Of a stretch of 6,196 nt of DNA, positions 1 through 6,196 are shown in pieces. Position numbers and translations under genes: made by a program. Each line of letters opens with the position of its first letter. Position 1 is the stretch's first letter. Source of the stretch: Betaproteobacteria bacterium (GTDB lineage: Bacteria > Pseudomonadota > Gammaproteobacteria > Burkholderiales > Burkholderiaceae_C); assembly GCA_025354965.1 (NCBI GenBank), contig JANXLW010000285.1, positions 1 to 6,196 of the forward strand, read 5' to 3'. The notes beneath the pieces are model-generated. The model was not told the DNA's origin, ran no database searches, and was given only the letters and a program-made list of their open reading frames with translations.

Positions 1-1013
1 TCGAACCAGCCGCAGCGACGGCTGCGACCCGTGGTGACGCCTGTTTCGGCACCCACGGTACTCATGTGGTAGCCAGGCGTGCCCGGTACTTCCCACTGCA
101 GTTCGGTTGGGAATGGACCGCCTCCAACCCGGGTGCAATAGGCTTTGGTAATGCCCAGGATGTAGTGCAACAGGCCGGGGCCGACGCCTGAACCGGCGGC
201 CGCGTTGCCGGCCACGCAATTACTGGAAGTGACATACGGATAGGTGCCATGATCGACATCAAGCAGCGTGCCCTGTGCGCCTTCAAACAATAAATTGGCA
301 CCTTTGAGGTGTGCTTCATTGAGCTCGCGCGAGACATCGGCCATCATCGGCTTGAGCAGTTCAGCGTGGCGCATGGCCTCGTCGAAGACCGCGGCAAACT
401 GCACCTGCCCGTCCACCATATAGGGCGCCAGCGTTGGACCAAAGTCAAATGCCGCGGAGCCCAGATAACTGGTCAGAATGTGATTGTGCAAATCCAGCAA
501 TTCGCGCAATTTACCGGCAAAGCGCTCAGGGTATTTGAGGTCTTGCACGCGCAGGGCCCGGCGCGCAATTTTATCTTCGTAGGCCGGGCCAATACCGCGC
601 CCGGTGGTACCTATTTTGGCATTGCCACCTTTCTCGCGTGCCGCTTCACGCGCTACATCCAGCGCGGCATGAAACGGCAAAATCAAGGGGCAGGCTTCAC
701 TCACACGCAACCGGTCACGCACTTCAACGCCGGCTTTTTCCAGACCCGCCATTTCCTCGAAAAGTTTGGCGACGGACAACACCACACCATTGCCGATGTA
801 GCACTTGACGCCGGGACGCATGATGCCGCTGGGTATCAAATGCAAGGCCGTCTTTACGCCGTTGATCACCAGCGTATGACCGGCATTGTGTCCACCTTGA
901 AAACGCACCACGCCCTGGGCGCTCTCGGTCAGCCAGTCGACCAGCTTGCCCTTGCCCTCGTCGCCCCACTGGGTTCCGACCACAACAACATTACGACCTT
1001 TGGTTGCATTCAT
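1..1013 (-). CDS. purA: Adenylosuccinate synthetase PurA (partial, C-terminus outside window)
   Basis: Joins IMP and aspartate using GTP to make adenylosuccinate, the first committed step to AMP, in the cytoplasm. My translation of the minus strand from ATG at 1011-1013 stays open to the window edge, giving 337 full codons of an enzyme usually near 430 residues, so about 95 are missing. Visible motifs are the GTP/IMP-binding QWGDEGKGK (15-23) with catalytic Asp18, GGHNAGHT (40-47) with catalytic His46, TTGRGIGPAYEDK (136-148), then EGAQGTLLDVDHGTYPYVTSSN and, towards the end, TRVGGGPFPTE and TTGRSRRCGW. No frameshift or lost catalytic residue was seen. The ribosome binding site is weak (GAG about ten bases before the ATG, then a run of A). 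The gene follows hisZ by 25 bases and is probably cotranscribed with it, placing histidine entry and AMP synthesis together. Confidence 0.97.
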   Translation of the reverse strand, partial: MNATKGRNVVVVGTQWGDEGKGKLVDWLTESAQGVVRFQGGHNAGHTLVINGVKTALHLIPSGIMRPGVKCYIGNGVVLSVAKLFEEMAGLEKAGVEVRDRLRVSEACPLILPFHAALDVAREAAREKGGNAKIGTTGRGIGPAYEDKIARRALRVQDLKYPERFAGKLRELLDLHNHILTSYLGSAAFDFGPTLAPYMVDGQVQFAAVFDEAMRHAELLKPMMADVSRELNEAHLKGANLLFEGAQGTLLDVDHGTYPYVTSSNCVAGNAAAGSGVGPGLLHYILGITKAYCTRVGGGPFPTELQWEVPGTPGYHMSTVGAETGVTTGRSRRCGWF

Positions 1014-1038
1014 TTTTTTATACTCATTTCAATGGTTC

Positions 1039-2187
1039 TCAGATAGATTTCACGACCCATTGCCCGGCGAGCCGAATCAGTTCGCGGTCGCAATGGAACT
1101 CATCAACTTCACTTTCATGACCAGGCATGGCACAGACAACCGTCTCACCCTTGCCGCGCAATGAAGTTATCGCCATACGCAAATCGGCGTCTTCGTGCCA
1201 AGGTGCACGTATCGCCGCGCGCAAGCTCCGGGTTGGCTGTACGCCGACCAGCGCTTTGACGTCAAGGCTGAATCCTGCGGCCGGACGATTTCGCCCAAAC
1301 ACAGAACCCACCGCGTCGTAGCGTCCGCCGCGCACCAAAGCATCGCTGGCGCCATGCGCATAGATTGAGAAACGGGCGCCGGTGTAGTAGGCATAGCCAC
1401 GCAGATCGGATAGATCGAAGGTCACTTTGCAACCTTCCAGATGACCGGCCAGCCAACTTAAATTTGCCAGAGCCTCACGCACAACCGGCAACGGTTGCAG
1501 AACTTTCTCTGCCTCGACCAGCACATTTTCATCGCCATAAAGCTGCACCAGCGCCAGTAAATCCTGACGCGATGAGTGCGGGAATTTCTTCGTCAGAGCC
1601 AACAATTCACTGCTGTCTTTTGCCGCCAGGGCCTTGTGAATCTGTGCCAGCAAGTCTCGTTCCAGCGTCATGCCTTGCAACAAGGCGTTGACGATGCGGG
1701 CATCGGCCAGATCCACGCTGGGCAACTGAACCTTGGCCGCCCGCAGGCAATCGAGCGCCAGCAGCAGTGCTTCCAGATCGGCTTCCAACCCCGCGTGGCC
1801 GTAGATTTCAGCACCAAACTGCAATGGTTCACGTGTCGCATGGGGTGCGCCGGGTCGCGTGTGCACTACCGGACCGCAATAGCACAGGCGCGTCACCCCA
1901 TGCCGGTTCAGCAGGTGCGCATCAATGCGAGCCACCTGTGGCGTGCTGTCCGCACGCAACCCCATCATGCGACCGGAAAGTTGATCGACGATTTTGAAAG
2001 TTCGCAGGTCAAGCGCCTCACCAGCACCGCTCAGCAAGGACTCAAGATGCTCCAACAGGGGTGGCATGACCAGCTCGTAACCATAGCAGCGCGCCATGTC
2101 CAGCAAGTCTCGACGAAGTTCTTCGATGTTTCTCGCCTCGGAAGGCAAGACATCGGCAATGTGATCCGGCAGGACCCAAGCGGACAT
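1039..2187 (-). CDS. hisZ: ATP phosphoribosyltransferase regulatory subunit HisZ
   Basis: A catalytically inactive paralogue of histidyl-tRNA synthetase. It joins short-form HisG in a hetero-octamer that makes phosphoribosyl-ATP from ATP and PRPP, the first step of histidine synthesis, and it is needed for activity and histidine feedback. The 382-residue product carries the class II synthetase fold: N-terminal PDHIADVLPSEA (7-18), a motif 2-like region (GLRADSTPQVARID, 76-89), the HisRS-like DLRGYAYYTG (261-270) and GGRYD (287-291). The HisRS C-terminal anticodon-binding domain is missing, which together with the length (usual for HisZ, shorter than HisRS) separates it from a true synthetase. 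Its presence predicts a short HisG elsewhere in the genome. The ATG start gives the expected MSAWVLPDHIADVLP beginning, although the bases before it (CCCCCTCAATTTAC) have no Shine-Dalgarno match. It lies 57 bases after the DUF2065 gene and 25 before purA. Confidence 0.97.
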   Translation of the reverse strand: MSAWVLPDHIADVLPSEARNIEELRRDLLDMARCYGYELVMPPLLEHLESLLSGAGEALDLRTFKIVDQLSGRMMGLRADSTPQVARIDAHLLNRHGVTRLCYCGPVVHTRPGAPHATREPLQFGAEIYGHAGLEADLEALLLALDCLRAAKVQLPSVDLADARIVNALLQGMTLERDLLAQIHKALAAKDSSELLALTKKFPHSSRQDLLALVQLYGDENVLVEAEKVLQPLPVVREALANLSWLAGHLEGCKVTFDLSDLRGYAYYTGARFSIYAHGASDALVRGGRYDAVGSVFGRNRPAAGFSLDVKALVGVQPTRSLRAAIRAPWHEDADLRMAITSLRGKGETVVCAMPGHESEVDEFHCDRELIRLAGQWVVKSI

Positions 2188-2203
2188 GTAAATTGAGGGG
2201 GCT

Positions 2204-2232
2204 GTTAAAAGCTCGATTTTACCGGGCTTAAC
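2204..2232 (-). other. Imperfect inverted repeat upstream of hisZ
   Basis: In the 57-base gap between the DUF2065 gene and hisZ, the transcript could fold GUUAA with UUAAC as outer arms, and GCCCG with CGAGC as inner arms. This leaves one C-A mismatch, a two-base bulge and a seven-base loop (GUAAAAU). No U-run follows, so it is not a standard intrinsic terminator. It could be a chance repeat, a processing site or a modest attenuating structure. The gap contains no convincing -35/-10 pair and no good Shine-Dalgarno sequence for hisZ. Confidence 0.25.
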
Positions 2233-2244
2233 TGCATAAATTCC

Positions 2245-2433
2245 TCACTGAAGGTACCAAATCAGCAGTACCCCTGCAAGCATGCTGCACAATCCGAAGA
2301 ATCTGAGCTGGCCGTCGCGCAGTTGAAGAATTTGCGCAAACATGCGGCGCCAGCCAGCGGGTGACAAAAACGGGAAAAACCCCTCGATCACCAGAACCAG
2401 GGCCAGCGCCAACCAGAAAGCGTCGCCGTCCAA
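2245..2433 (-). CDS. Small inner-membrane protein, DUF2065 (YjeT-like)
   Basis: A 62-residue hydrophobic protein of the DUF2065 family, whose E. coli member YjeT is also encoded beside hflC. Its biochemical role is unknown; the constant neighbourhood suggests a link with the HflKC-FtsH complex, but that is inference. Two membrane segments are visible, about residues 6-24 (WLALALVLVIEGFFPFL) and 44-61 (FFGLCSMLAGVLLIWYL). They are joined by a polar loop with the family pattern SPAGWRRMF (24-32) and LRDGQLRFFG (38-47). The start is TTG at 2431-2433, with only a weak purine-rich stretch upstream. An earlier start is impossible because the hflC TAA lies in the same frame one codon before it. A later one would cut into the first membrane segment. 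The size matches the family. Translation probably depends on ribosomes finishing hflC. Confidence 0.88.
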   Translation of the reverse strand: MDGDAFWLALALVLVIEGFFPFLSPAGWRRMFAQILQLRDGQLRFFGLCSMLAGVLLIWYLQ

Positions 2434-2436
2434 GTC

Positions 2437-3348
2437 TTATTTCTTGCCAGGTGTAGCGCCGACTGCCGGAGCCACGCTACCGCGGAAGACCTTGAAGAAT
2501 TCCGAAGACGCGGGGTCGACCACCATAACATCGCTCTTTTTGCCGAAACTGGCTTTGTAGGCATCCAGGCTACGATAAAACTGGGCAAACTGCGGGTCAC
2601 GACCAAATGCTTCTGCGTAAATACGAGCAGCTTCCGCGTCGCCTTCGCCCTTGACCTTTTGCGCATCCCGATAAGCGTTGGCAACCGTCACTTCACGCTG
2701 GCGATCAGCATCAGCCCGGATTTTTTCACCTTCGGCAGCGCCAGTTGAACGCAACTCGTTGGCGACCCGCTTGCGTTCAGCCTCCATGCGCCGATACACC
2801 GACTCAGTGATCGCATCCACATAGTCCGCACGCGTAATGCGTACGTCCACCACATCGACACCCCACGGCTTGTCGCCTTTGACTTTACCCAACACTTCGG
2901 TCTTGACATCTGCCGTAATGGCTTCGCGCTTGGTTGACAAAAGCTCCTTCACTGTGCGCTTATTGACTTCCTCCTGAAACGCATTGCGCACTACCCGGTT
3001 GAGCTGGTTGGCGCCTTCGGTCTCGGTCAGACCCACGTTTCGAATGTACTGCGATGGCTCTGAAATGCGCCAGCGCACATACCAGTCAATCACGACGCGC
3101 TGCTTTTCGGCCGTCAGCATGGGTTCCGTGTCGCTGGTCTCCAGCGTCAGCAAACGCTTGTCTATGTAGGACACGTTCTGAAACGGTGGAGGCAGTTTGA
3201 AGTTCAATCCGGGCTCGGTAATCACTTCCTTGATCTGCCCCAGCGCGTAGACCACGCCAAACTGCCTTTGATCGACCACAAACAGCATGGAACTGGCAAG
3301 CGCCAGTACCACCAGCAAAGAAGAAAAAATAAAACCGATTCTGTTCAT
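2437..3348 (-). CDS. hflC: FtsH-associated membrane protein HflC (SPFH/band 7)
   Basis: Partner of HflK in the membrane complex that controls FtsH. The 303-residue product has an N-terminal membrane anchor (about residues 5-24) with most of the protein after it. The band 7 domain follows, with DQRQFGVVYALG (26-37), PGLNFKLP (46-53) and a WYVRWRI block (89-95). A charged helical stretch (about 184-245, rich in Arg, Glu, Ala) carries the YRRMEAERKRVANELR motif (185-200) and is typical of HflC. The C-terminal part contains FFKVFRG (284-290). Length is within the usual range of roughly 290-330. The ATG start has a clear AGGAG six bases upstream and is unambiguous. The product is distinguished from HflK by its short N-terminus and lack of the Gly-rich region. 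The stop TAA is followed by one codon and then, in the same frame, the start of the DUF2065 gene. Confidence 0.97.
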   Translation of the reverse strand: MNRIGFIFSSLLVVLALASSMLFVVDQRQFGVVYALGQIKEVITEPGLNFKLPPPFQNVSYIDKRLLTLETSDTEPMLTAEKQRVVIDWYVRWRISEPSQYIRNVGLTETEGANQLNRVVRNAFQEEVNKRTVKELLSTKREAITADVKTEVLGKVKGDKPWGVDVVDVRITRADYVDAITESVYRRMEAERKRVANELRSTGAAEGEKIRADADRQREVTVANAYRDAQKVKGEGDAEAARIYAEAFGRDPQFAQFYRSLDAYKASFGKKSDVMVVDPASSEFFKVFRGSVAPAVGATPGKK

Positions 3349-3354
3349 TGTGGG

Positions 3355-3360
3355 CTCCTA
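3355..3360 (-). promoter_or_regulatory. Ribosome binding site of hflC overlapping the hflK stop
   Basis: The minus strand reads TAGGAG, six bases, then the hflC ATG. The TAG is the hflK stop codon, so the Shine-Dalgarno AGGAG begins inside that stop. This fits coupled production of the two partner subunits, which are needed in similar amounts. Confidence 0.75.
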
Positions 3361-4743
3361 GCGTGAATCACGTTCACGGGTACGGGCGGCGTCCCGCGCC
3401 CGCGCATCAGGTGTCAATGTGGCAGGTTGGGTAGCCGGTACCGCAGTCGGCGTCATCGGCGCAGCCGTATCAGCAGGCTGCCCCGTCATTTGAATGATCT
3501 TGTCCAGTGGAAGATAAAGCAGATTGGAGCCCTGCCTCGAATCGATCAACACTTTGGTGACATTGCTGTAAATCTGTTGCATCGAATCTAGGTACATGCG
3601 GTCACGCGTGACCTGGGGCGCCTTCTGGTACTCTGCCAACACCGACTTGAAACGTTGCGCGTCGCCTTGTGCCTGCGCCACAATTCTTGCCTTGTAAGCA
3701 TCGGATTCTTCTTTCAACCGTGAAGCAGAGCCCACAGCGCGCGGCACGACGTCGTTGGCGTAGGCCTGCGCTTCGTTTTTGGCACGTTCGCGCTCTTGCC
3801 CGGCTTTCAGCACATCGTCGAAAGCCGCTTGCACCTGCTCCGGTGGCCGCACACCGCCTTGTTGCAAATTGATACCAACCACTTCGATACCCACTTTGTA
3901 ACGGTCCAGAATTTTCTGCATCAAGGCGCGGACACGGGGCGCGATCTGGTCGCGCTCTTCAGACAGTGCGCTGTCCATGCGCATCTTGCCCACCACTTCG
4001 CGCACGGCAGTTTCTGCCGCCTGCACCACAGCTTCGCCTGGGTTCTTGCTCTCGAACAGAAAGGCCCGCGCATCGCTGAGGCGGTACTGCACGGCAAACT
4101 TGATTTCAACAATATTTTCGTCCTCGGTCAGCATGGCTGATTCGCGCAGGCCGGTTGCCTTGATGACGGTATCGCGCCCCACATCGACCGAGCGTATCTG
4201 GGTCACAAAGATCAACTCATGGCGCTGGATGGGATAGGGGAGGCGCCAGTTGAAACCGGCACCCACCGAAGATTTGTATTTCCCGAACTGGGTAATAACC
4301 GCCTGCTGGCCTTCCTGAACGATAAAAAATCCCGTCCCCAGCCAGATCAGCAGCACCACGCCGACAATCAGACCGATGCCGATACCGGCACTTTTCATGT
4401 CGGGTTGAAAACCACCACTGGCGCCATTACCGCCACTGCCTGAGCCACCGGAGATGCCACGGCCAGCATTCTTCAAACCACCCATCAACCCGCCCAGTTT
4501 GCGGTTGAAATCCCGCCAGAGCTCGTCCAGATCCGGTGGGCCCTGGTTGGGTCCGCGTTTGGGACCCCGTTCGTTACCACTCGGCGGTGGTGTTTGCGGT
4601 GACTCGCCATTAGGCGGTGTGGGCTCTGCCTTGCCGCCATCTTTTTCGTCACTGCGACCCCACTTGGGATCGTTCAGGTTGAACATTCCCCGAATCCGCG
4701 CTGGCACTAGAGGCCAGCGAAAGGTGCGTAAATGAAGTTTCAT
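3358..4743 (-). CDS. hflK: FtsH-associated membrane protein HflK (SPFH/band 7)
   Basis: Subunit of the HflK-HflC complex, an SPFH/band 7 assembly in the inner membrane that encloses the FtsH protease and modulates its degradation of membrane proteins. The 461-residue product has a Pro/Gly-rich cytoplasmic N-terminus with the HflK signature GPPDLDELWRDF (68-79) and a Gly/Ser linker (about 84-111). One membrane segment (about 119-140) is followed by the band 7 domain (about 141-310), a long Ala/Gln/Glu-rich helical region (about 310-395) and an Ala/Pro/Thr/Arg-rich tail. The ATG chosen here overlaps the hflX stop in ATGA and follows a purine-rich GAAGAAGAG, which suits coupled translation. An internal ATG at 4684-4686 gives 442 residues beginning MFNLNDPKWGR, a conserved-looking start, but GGGGA lies directly against it with no spacing. 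The first 19 residues (basic and hydrophobic) are therefore uncertain. hflC follows after nine bases. Confidence 0.96.
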   Translation of the reverse strand: MKLHLRTFRWPLVPARIRGMFNLNDPKWGRSDEKDGGKAEPTPPNGESPQTPPPSGNERGPKRGPNQGPPDLDELWRDFNRKLGGLMGGLKNAGRGISGGSGSGGNGASGGFQPDMKSAGIGIGLIVGVVLLIWLGTGFFIVQEGQQAVITQFGKYKSSVGAGFNWRLPYPIQRHELIFVTQIRSVDVGRDTVIKATGLRESAMLTEDENIVEIKFAVQYRLSDARAFLFESKNPGEAVVQAAETAVREVVGKMRMDSALSEERDQIAPRVRALMQKILDRYKVGIEVVGINLQQGGVRPPEQVQAAFDDVLKAGQERERAKNEAQAYANDVVPRAVGSASRLKEESDAYKARIVAQAQGDAQRFKSVLAEYQKAPQVTRDRMYLDSMQQIYSNVTKVLIDSRQGSNLLYLPLDKIIQMTGQPADTAAPMTPTAVPATQPATLTPDARARDAARTRERDSR

Positions 4744-5975
4744 CTCTTCTTCTCTGGTAGATCGTTAGCGGATTGTGCCCAATGAGGGGCAGTCTCGCCA
4801 CTTTCAGCGAAATCTGGCTGTTCCCCGGCCGGCAAGACGCTCCGACTCACTATTTGCCCCAACTGTTGGCGCAAGGCCGGCACGCCGTCGCCATTGATTG
4901 CACTCAAAAATATTCTCGGCGTTTGAACCCCTGCCAAGTCAAAAGTATCTTCCAGTTGCAGGGGATAGCGCTCTTTTTCAAGAGCATCAATTTTGTTAAA
5001 CACCAGCACCTGAGGAATATCGAGAGCACCGATCTCAATCAGCACACGTTGGACTTCGGCAATCTGTTCTGCAAAATTGGGACTGGCGGCGTCCACCACA
5101 TGCAGCAACAGATCAGCATCCACTGCTTCTTGCAGAGTCGCCTGAAAAGCATCAATCAAACCATGCGGTAAATCACGAATGAAACCCACCGTGTCTGAAA
5201 GCGAAACAGAACGCCCGGCCTCGCCCAGATACAACTGACGAGTTGTGGTATCCAGCGTTGCAAACAACTGATCTGCTGCATAGGCCTTGGCTTTGACCAA
5301 TGCATTGAACAGCGTCGATTTTCCCGCATTCGTATACCCGACCAGAGAAATATTGAAAGCGTCGCGGCGCTCGCGTTGCCGGCGTTGTGTCTGACGTTGG
5401 CGCTTGACCTTGTGCAACCGTTGCTTGATCTTTTTGATATTTTCGCCAATCATCCGGCGATCCAGTTCGATCTGGGTTTCGCCCGGCCCTCCCCGCATGC
5501 CTATGCCGCCACTTTGACGCTCCAAGTGCGACCAGCGTCGCACCAGACGGGTACTCAGGTACTGCATTCGTGCCAGCTCGACCTGCAGCTTTCCCTCGTG
5601 GCTGCGCGCCCGTTGGCCAAAGATTTGCAAAATCAAAAGTGTTCGATCATTGACCGGCAATTCAAGCCGGCGCTCCAGATTGCGCTGCTGGGCCGGGCTC
5701 AAACTTTGATCAAACAGCACTTCCTCGGCACCCAGTTGCGTGGCCAGCAATTTGATCTCATCGGCTTTTCCGCTACCCACAAACAAGGCAGCATCGGGTG
5801 CTTTGCGTTTGCAGGTCAACCGGGCAACCGGGTTTAACCCGGCCGTCTTTGCCAGCAAACCCAACTCATCGAGTTCACCATCAAAATTAGCTAATCCAAA
5901 GTCGACCCCCACCAGTATGGTTGGGGCCAGCTGACGATCAGGCGGCTGCAGGTTCGTCACCCTCGCCGCTGGCAA
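4740..5975 (-). CDS. hflX: Ribosome-associated GTPase HflX
   Basis: A GTPase of the TRAFAC/OBG-HflX group. In E. coli, HflX binds the large ribosomal subunit and splits stalled 70S ribosomes under stress such as heat. The 411-residue product has the N-terminal HflX domain (about residues 20-120), the glycine hinge GGIGMRGGPGETQ (156-168) and a very basic helical linker (181-204). The G domain follows: P-loop GYTNAGKST (213-221), switch region around FATLDTT (238-244), DTVGF (261-265), NKID (327-330) and SAI (358-360). The C-terminal domain of E. coli HflX is absent; a low-complexity tail of about 30 residues ends the protein, which I believe is normal for this order. The given start is TTG and overlaps hfq by 38 bases. 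A GTG five codons later (5958-5960) is an equally possible start; neither has a clean ribosome binding site. Conserved sequence begins only around ILVGVDFG (residue 20). The stop overlaps the first hflK start in ATGA. Confidence 0.96.
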   Translation of the reverse strand: MPAARVTNLQPPDRQLAPTILVGVDFGLANFDGELDELGLLAKTAGLNPVARLTCKRKAPDAALFVGSGKADEIKLLATQLGAEEVLFDQSLSPAQQRNLERRLELPVNDRTLLILQIFGQRARSHEGKLQVELARMQYLSTRLVRRWSHLERQSGGIGMRGGPGETQIELDRRMIGENIKKIKQRLHKVKRQRQTQRRQRERRDAFNISLVGYTNAGKSTLFNALVKAKAYAADQLFATLDTTTRQLYLGEAGRSVSLSDTVGFIRDLPHGLIDAFQATLQEAVDADLLLHVVDAASPNFAEQIAEVQRVLIEIGALDIPQVLVFNKIDALEKERYPLQLEDTFDLAGVQTPRIFLSAINGDGVPALRQQLGQIVSRSVLPAGEQPDFAESGETAPHWAQSANDLPEKKR

Positions 5976-6186
5976 AATTTACCGCGCGCCCCGGTACGAT
6001 AGTGGAGATGGCGTGCTTGTAAACCATTTGGGTCACCGTATTGCGAAGCAACACGACATCTTGGTCAAAGGACTCAATCTGACCTTGCAGCTTGATTCCA
6101 TTGACCAGATAAATGGAGACCGGTACATGTTCCCGACGCAAAGCATTGAGAAAAGGGTCTTGAAGTAGCTGACCTTTGTTGCTCAC
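5938..6186 (-). CDS. hfq: RNA chaperone Hfq
   Basis: An 82-residue Sm-like protein that forms a hexameric ring and pairs small RNAs with mRNAs in the cytoplasm. The N-terminus (QDPFLNALRREHVPVSIYL, residues 9-27) and the Sm2 core (QMVYKHAIST, residues 53-62) match the family closely. They include the proximal-face Lys57-His58 pair (E. coli K56, H57) and the rim arginines 17-18. The start is GTG at 6184-6186, preceded by a good GGAGAA ribosome binding site, and gives the MSNKG beginning typical of betaproteobacterial Hfq. The tail after the Sm core is only about ten residues, mildly acidic, much shorter than in E. coli. One oddity: residue 43 is Asp (codon GAT, 6058-6060), where E. coli has Phe42 and Burkholderia/Bordetella have Tyr; this aromatic contacts uracil on the proximal face. 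The gene heads the visible block and its end overlaps hflX. Identity is certain. Confidence 0.98.
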   Translation of the reverse strand: MSNKGQLLQDPFLNALRREHVPVSIYLVNGIKLQGQIESFDQDVVLLRNTVTQMVYKHAISTIVPGRAVNFASGEGDEPAAA

Positions 6187-6190
6187 GATA

Positions 6191-6196
6191 TTCTCC
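6191..6196 (-). promoter_or_regulatory. Ribosome binding site of hfq
   Basis: The minus strand reads GGAGAA followed by TATC and then the GTG start of hfq. The strong Shine-Dalgarno match at normal spacing supports GTG at 6184-6186 as the true start. The site lies at the window edge, so the hfq promoter is not visible. Confidence 0.8.

Noticed and set aside
1010..1027. A five-codon mini-frame (ATG AGT ATA AAA AAA TGA) ending across the purA start on the minus strand
   Set aside because: It resembles a leader peptide coupled to purA, but it is very short, has no Shine-Dalgarno sequence, and such ATG...TGA runs in A-rich spacers arise easily by chance.
309..1046. A long plus-strand open frame (245 codons) opposite purA
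   Set aside because: It lies wholly antisense to purA apart from its last bases, its translation resembles no family I know, and the minus strand encodes an unmistakable PurA with all motifs. GC-rich codon use readily leaves the opposite strand open.
1576..2196. A plus-strand open frame (206 codons) opposite hisZ
   Set aside because: It mirrors hisZ codons, has no ribosome binding site worth noting, and is rich in Gln/His/Arg as expected from reading a coding strand backwards.
2216..2221. A TAAAAT box on the minus strand before hisZ, resembling a -10 element
   Set aside because: The bases at the expected -35 position read GGAATT, which is far from TTGACA, so I do not call a promoter.
4344..4494. 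Gly/Ser-rich, low-complexity coding stretch in hflK
   Set aside because: Glycine-rich linkers before the membrane segment are normal in HflK; there is no sign of a tandem DNA repeat or insertion.
5376..5837. A plus-strand open frame (153 codons) opposite hflX
   Set aside because: It is fully contained within hflX on the other strand and has no recognisable domain; it is a shadow of a conserved GTPase gene.

Overview
The window is a compact, seven-gene, single-strand block from a betaproteobacterium. It is almost certainly of the order Burkholderiales, and the protein sequences look most like Comamonadaceae (Rhodoferax/Polaromonas-like). The genus is an inference from remembered family sequences and was not tested by a search. 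All genes read on the minus strand, in the order hfq, hflX, hflK, hflC, a DUF2065 membrane protein, hisZ, purA. The window opens inside the 3' part of purA (its C-terminus lies off the low-coordinate edge) and closes ten bases upstream of the hfq start.

Layout from high to low coordinates: hfq (5938-6186) encodes the RNA chaperone. hflX (4740-5975) overlaps the end of hfq and encodes a ribosome-associated GTPase. hflK (3358-4743) shares an ATGA with the hflX stop, and hflC (2437-3348) follows nine bases later; together they encode the SPFH/band 7 complex that surrounds the FtsH protease. A 62-residue DUF2065 (YjeT-like) membrane protein (2245-2433) starts three bases after hflC, in the same frame. 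After a 57-base gap comes hisZ (1039-2187), the HisRS-like regulatory subunit of ATP phosphoribosyltransferase. After a further 25 bases comes purA (1-1013, partial), adenylosuccinate synthetase.

The tight spacing suggests one transcription unit covering RNA chaperoning, ribosome rescue and membrane protein quality control, followed by two nucleotide-linked biosynthetic genes (histidine entry step and AMP synthesis). The 57-base gap before hisZ is the only place large enough for a separate control element. It holds an imperfect inverted repeat but no convincing promoter. No tRNA, rRNA, mobile element, CRISPR array, clear terminator or long non-coding stretch is visible.

This is an ordinary, conserved core region and I see no undescribed system. 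The observation most worth checking is an aspartate in Hfq at the proximal-face position that is normally Phe or Tyr. Smaller points are the in-frame TAA-GAC-TTG junction between hflC and the DUF2065 gene, the choice of start for hflX and hflK, and the hairpin upstream of hisZ.
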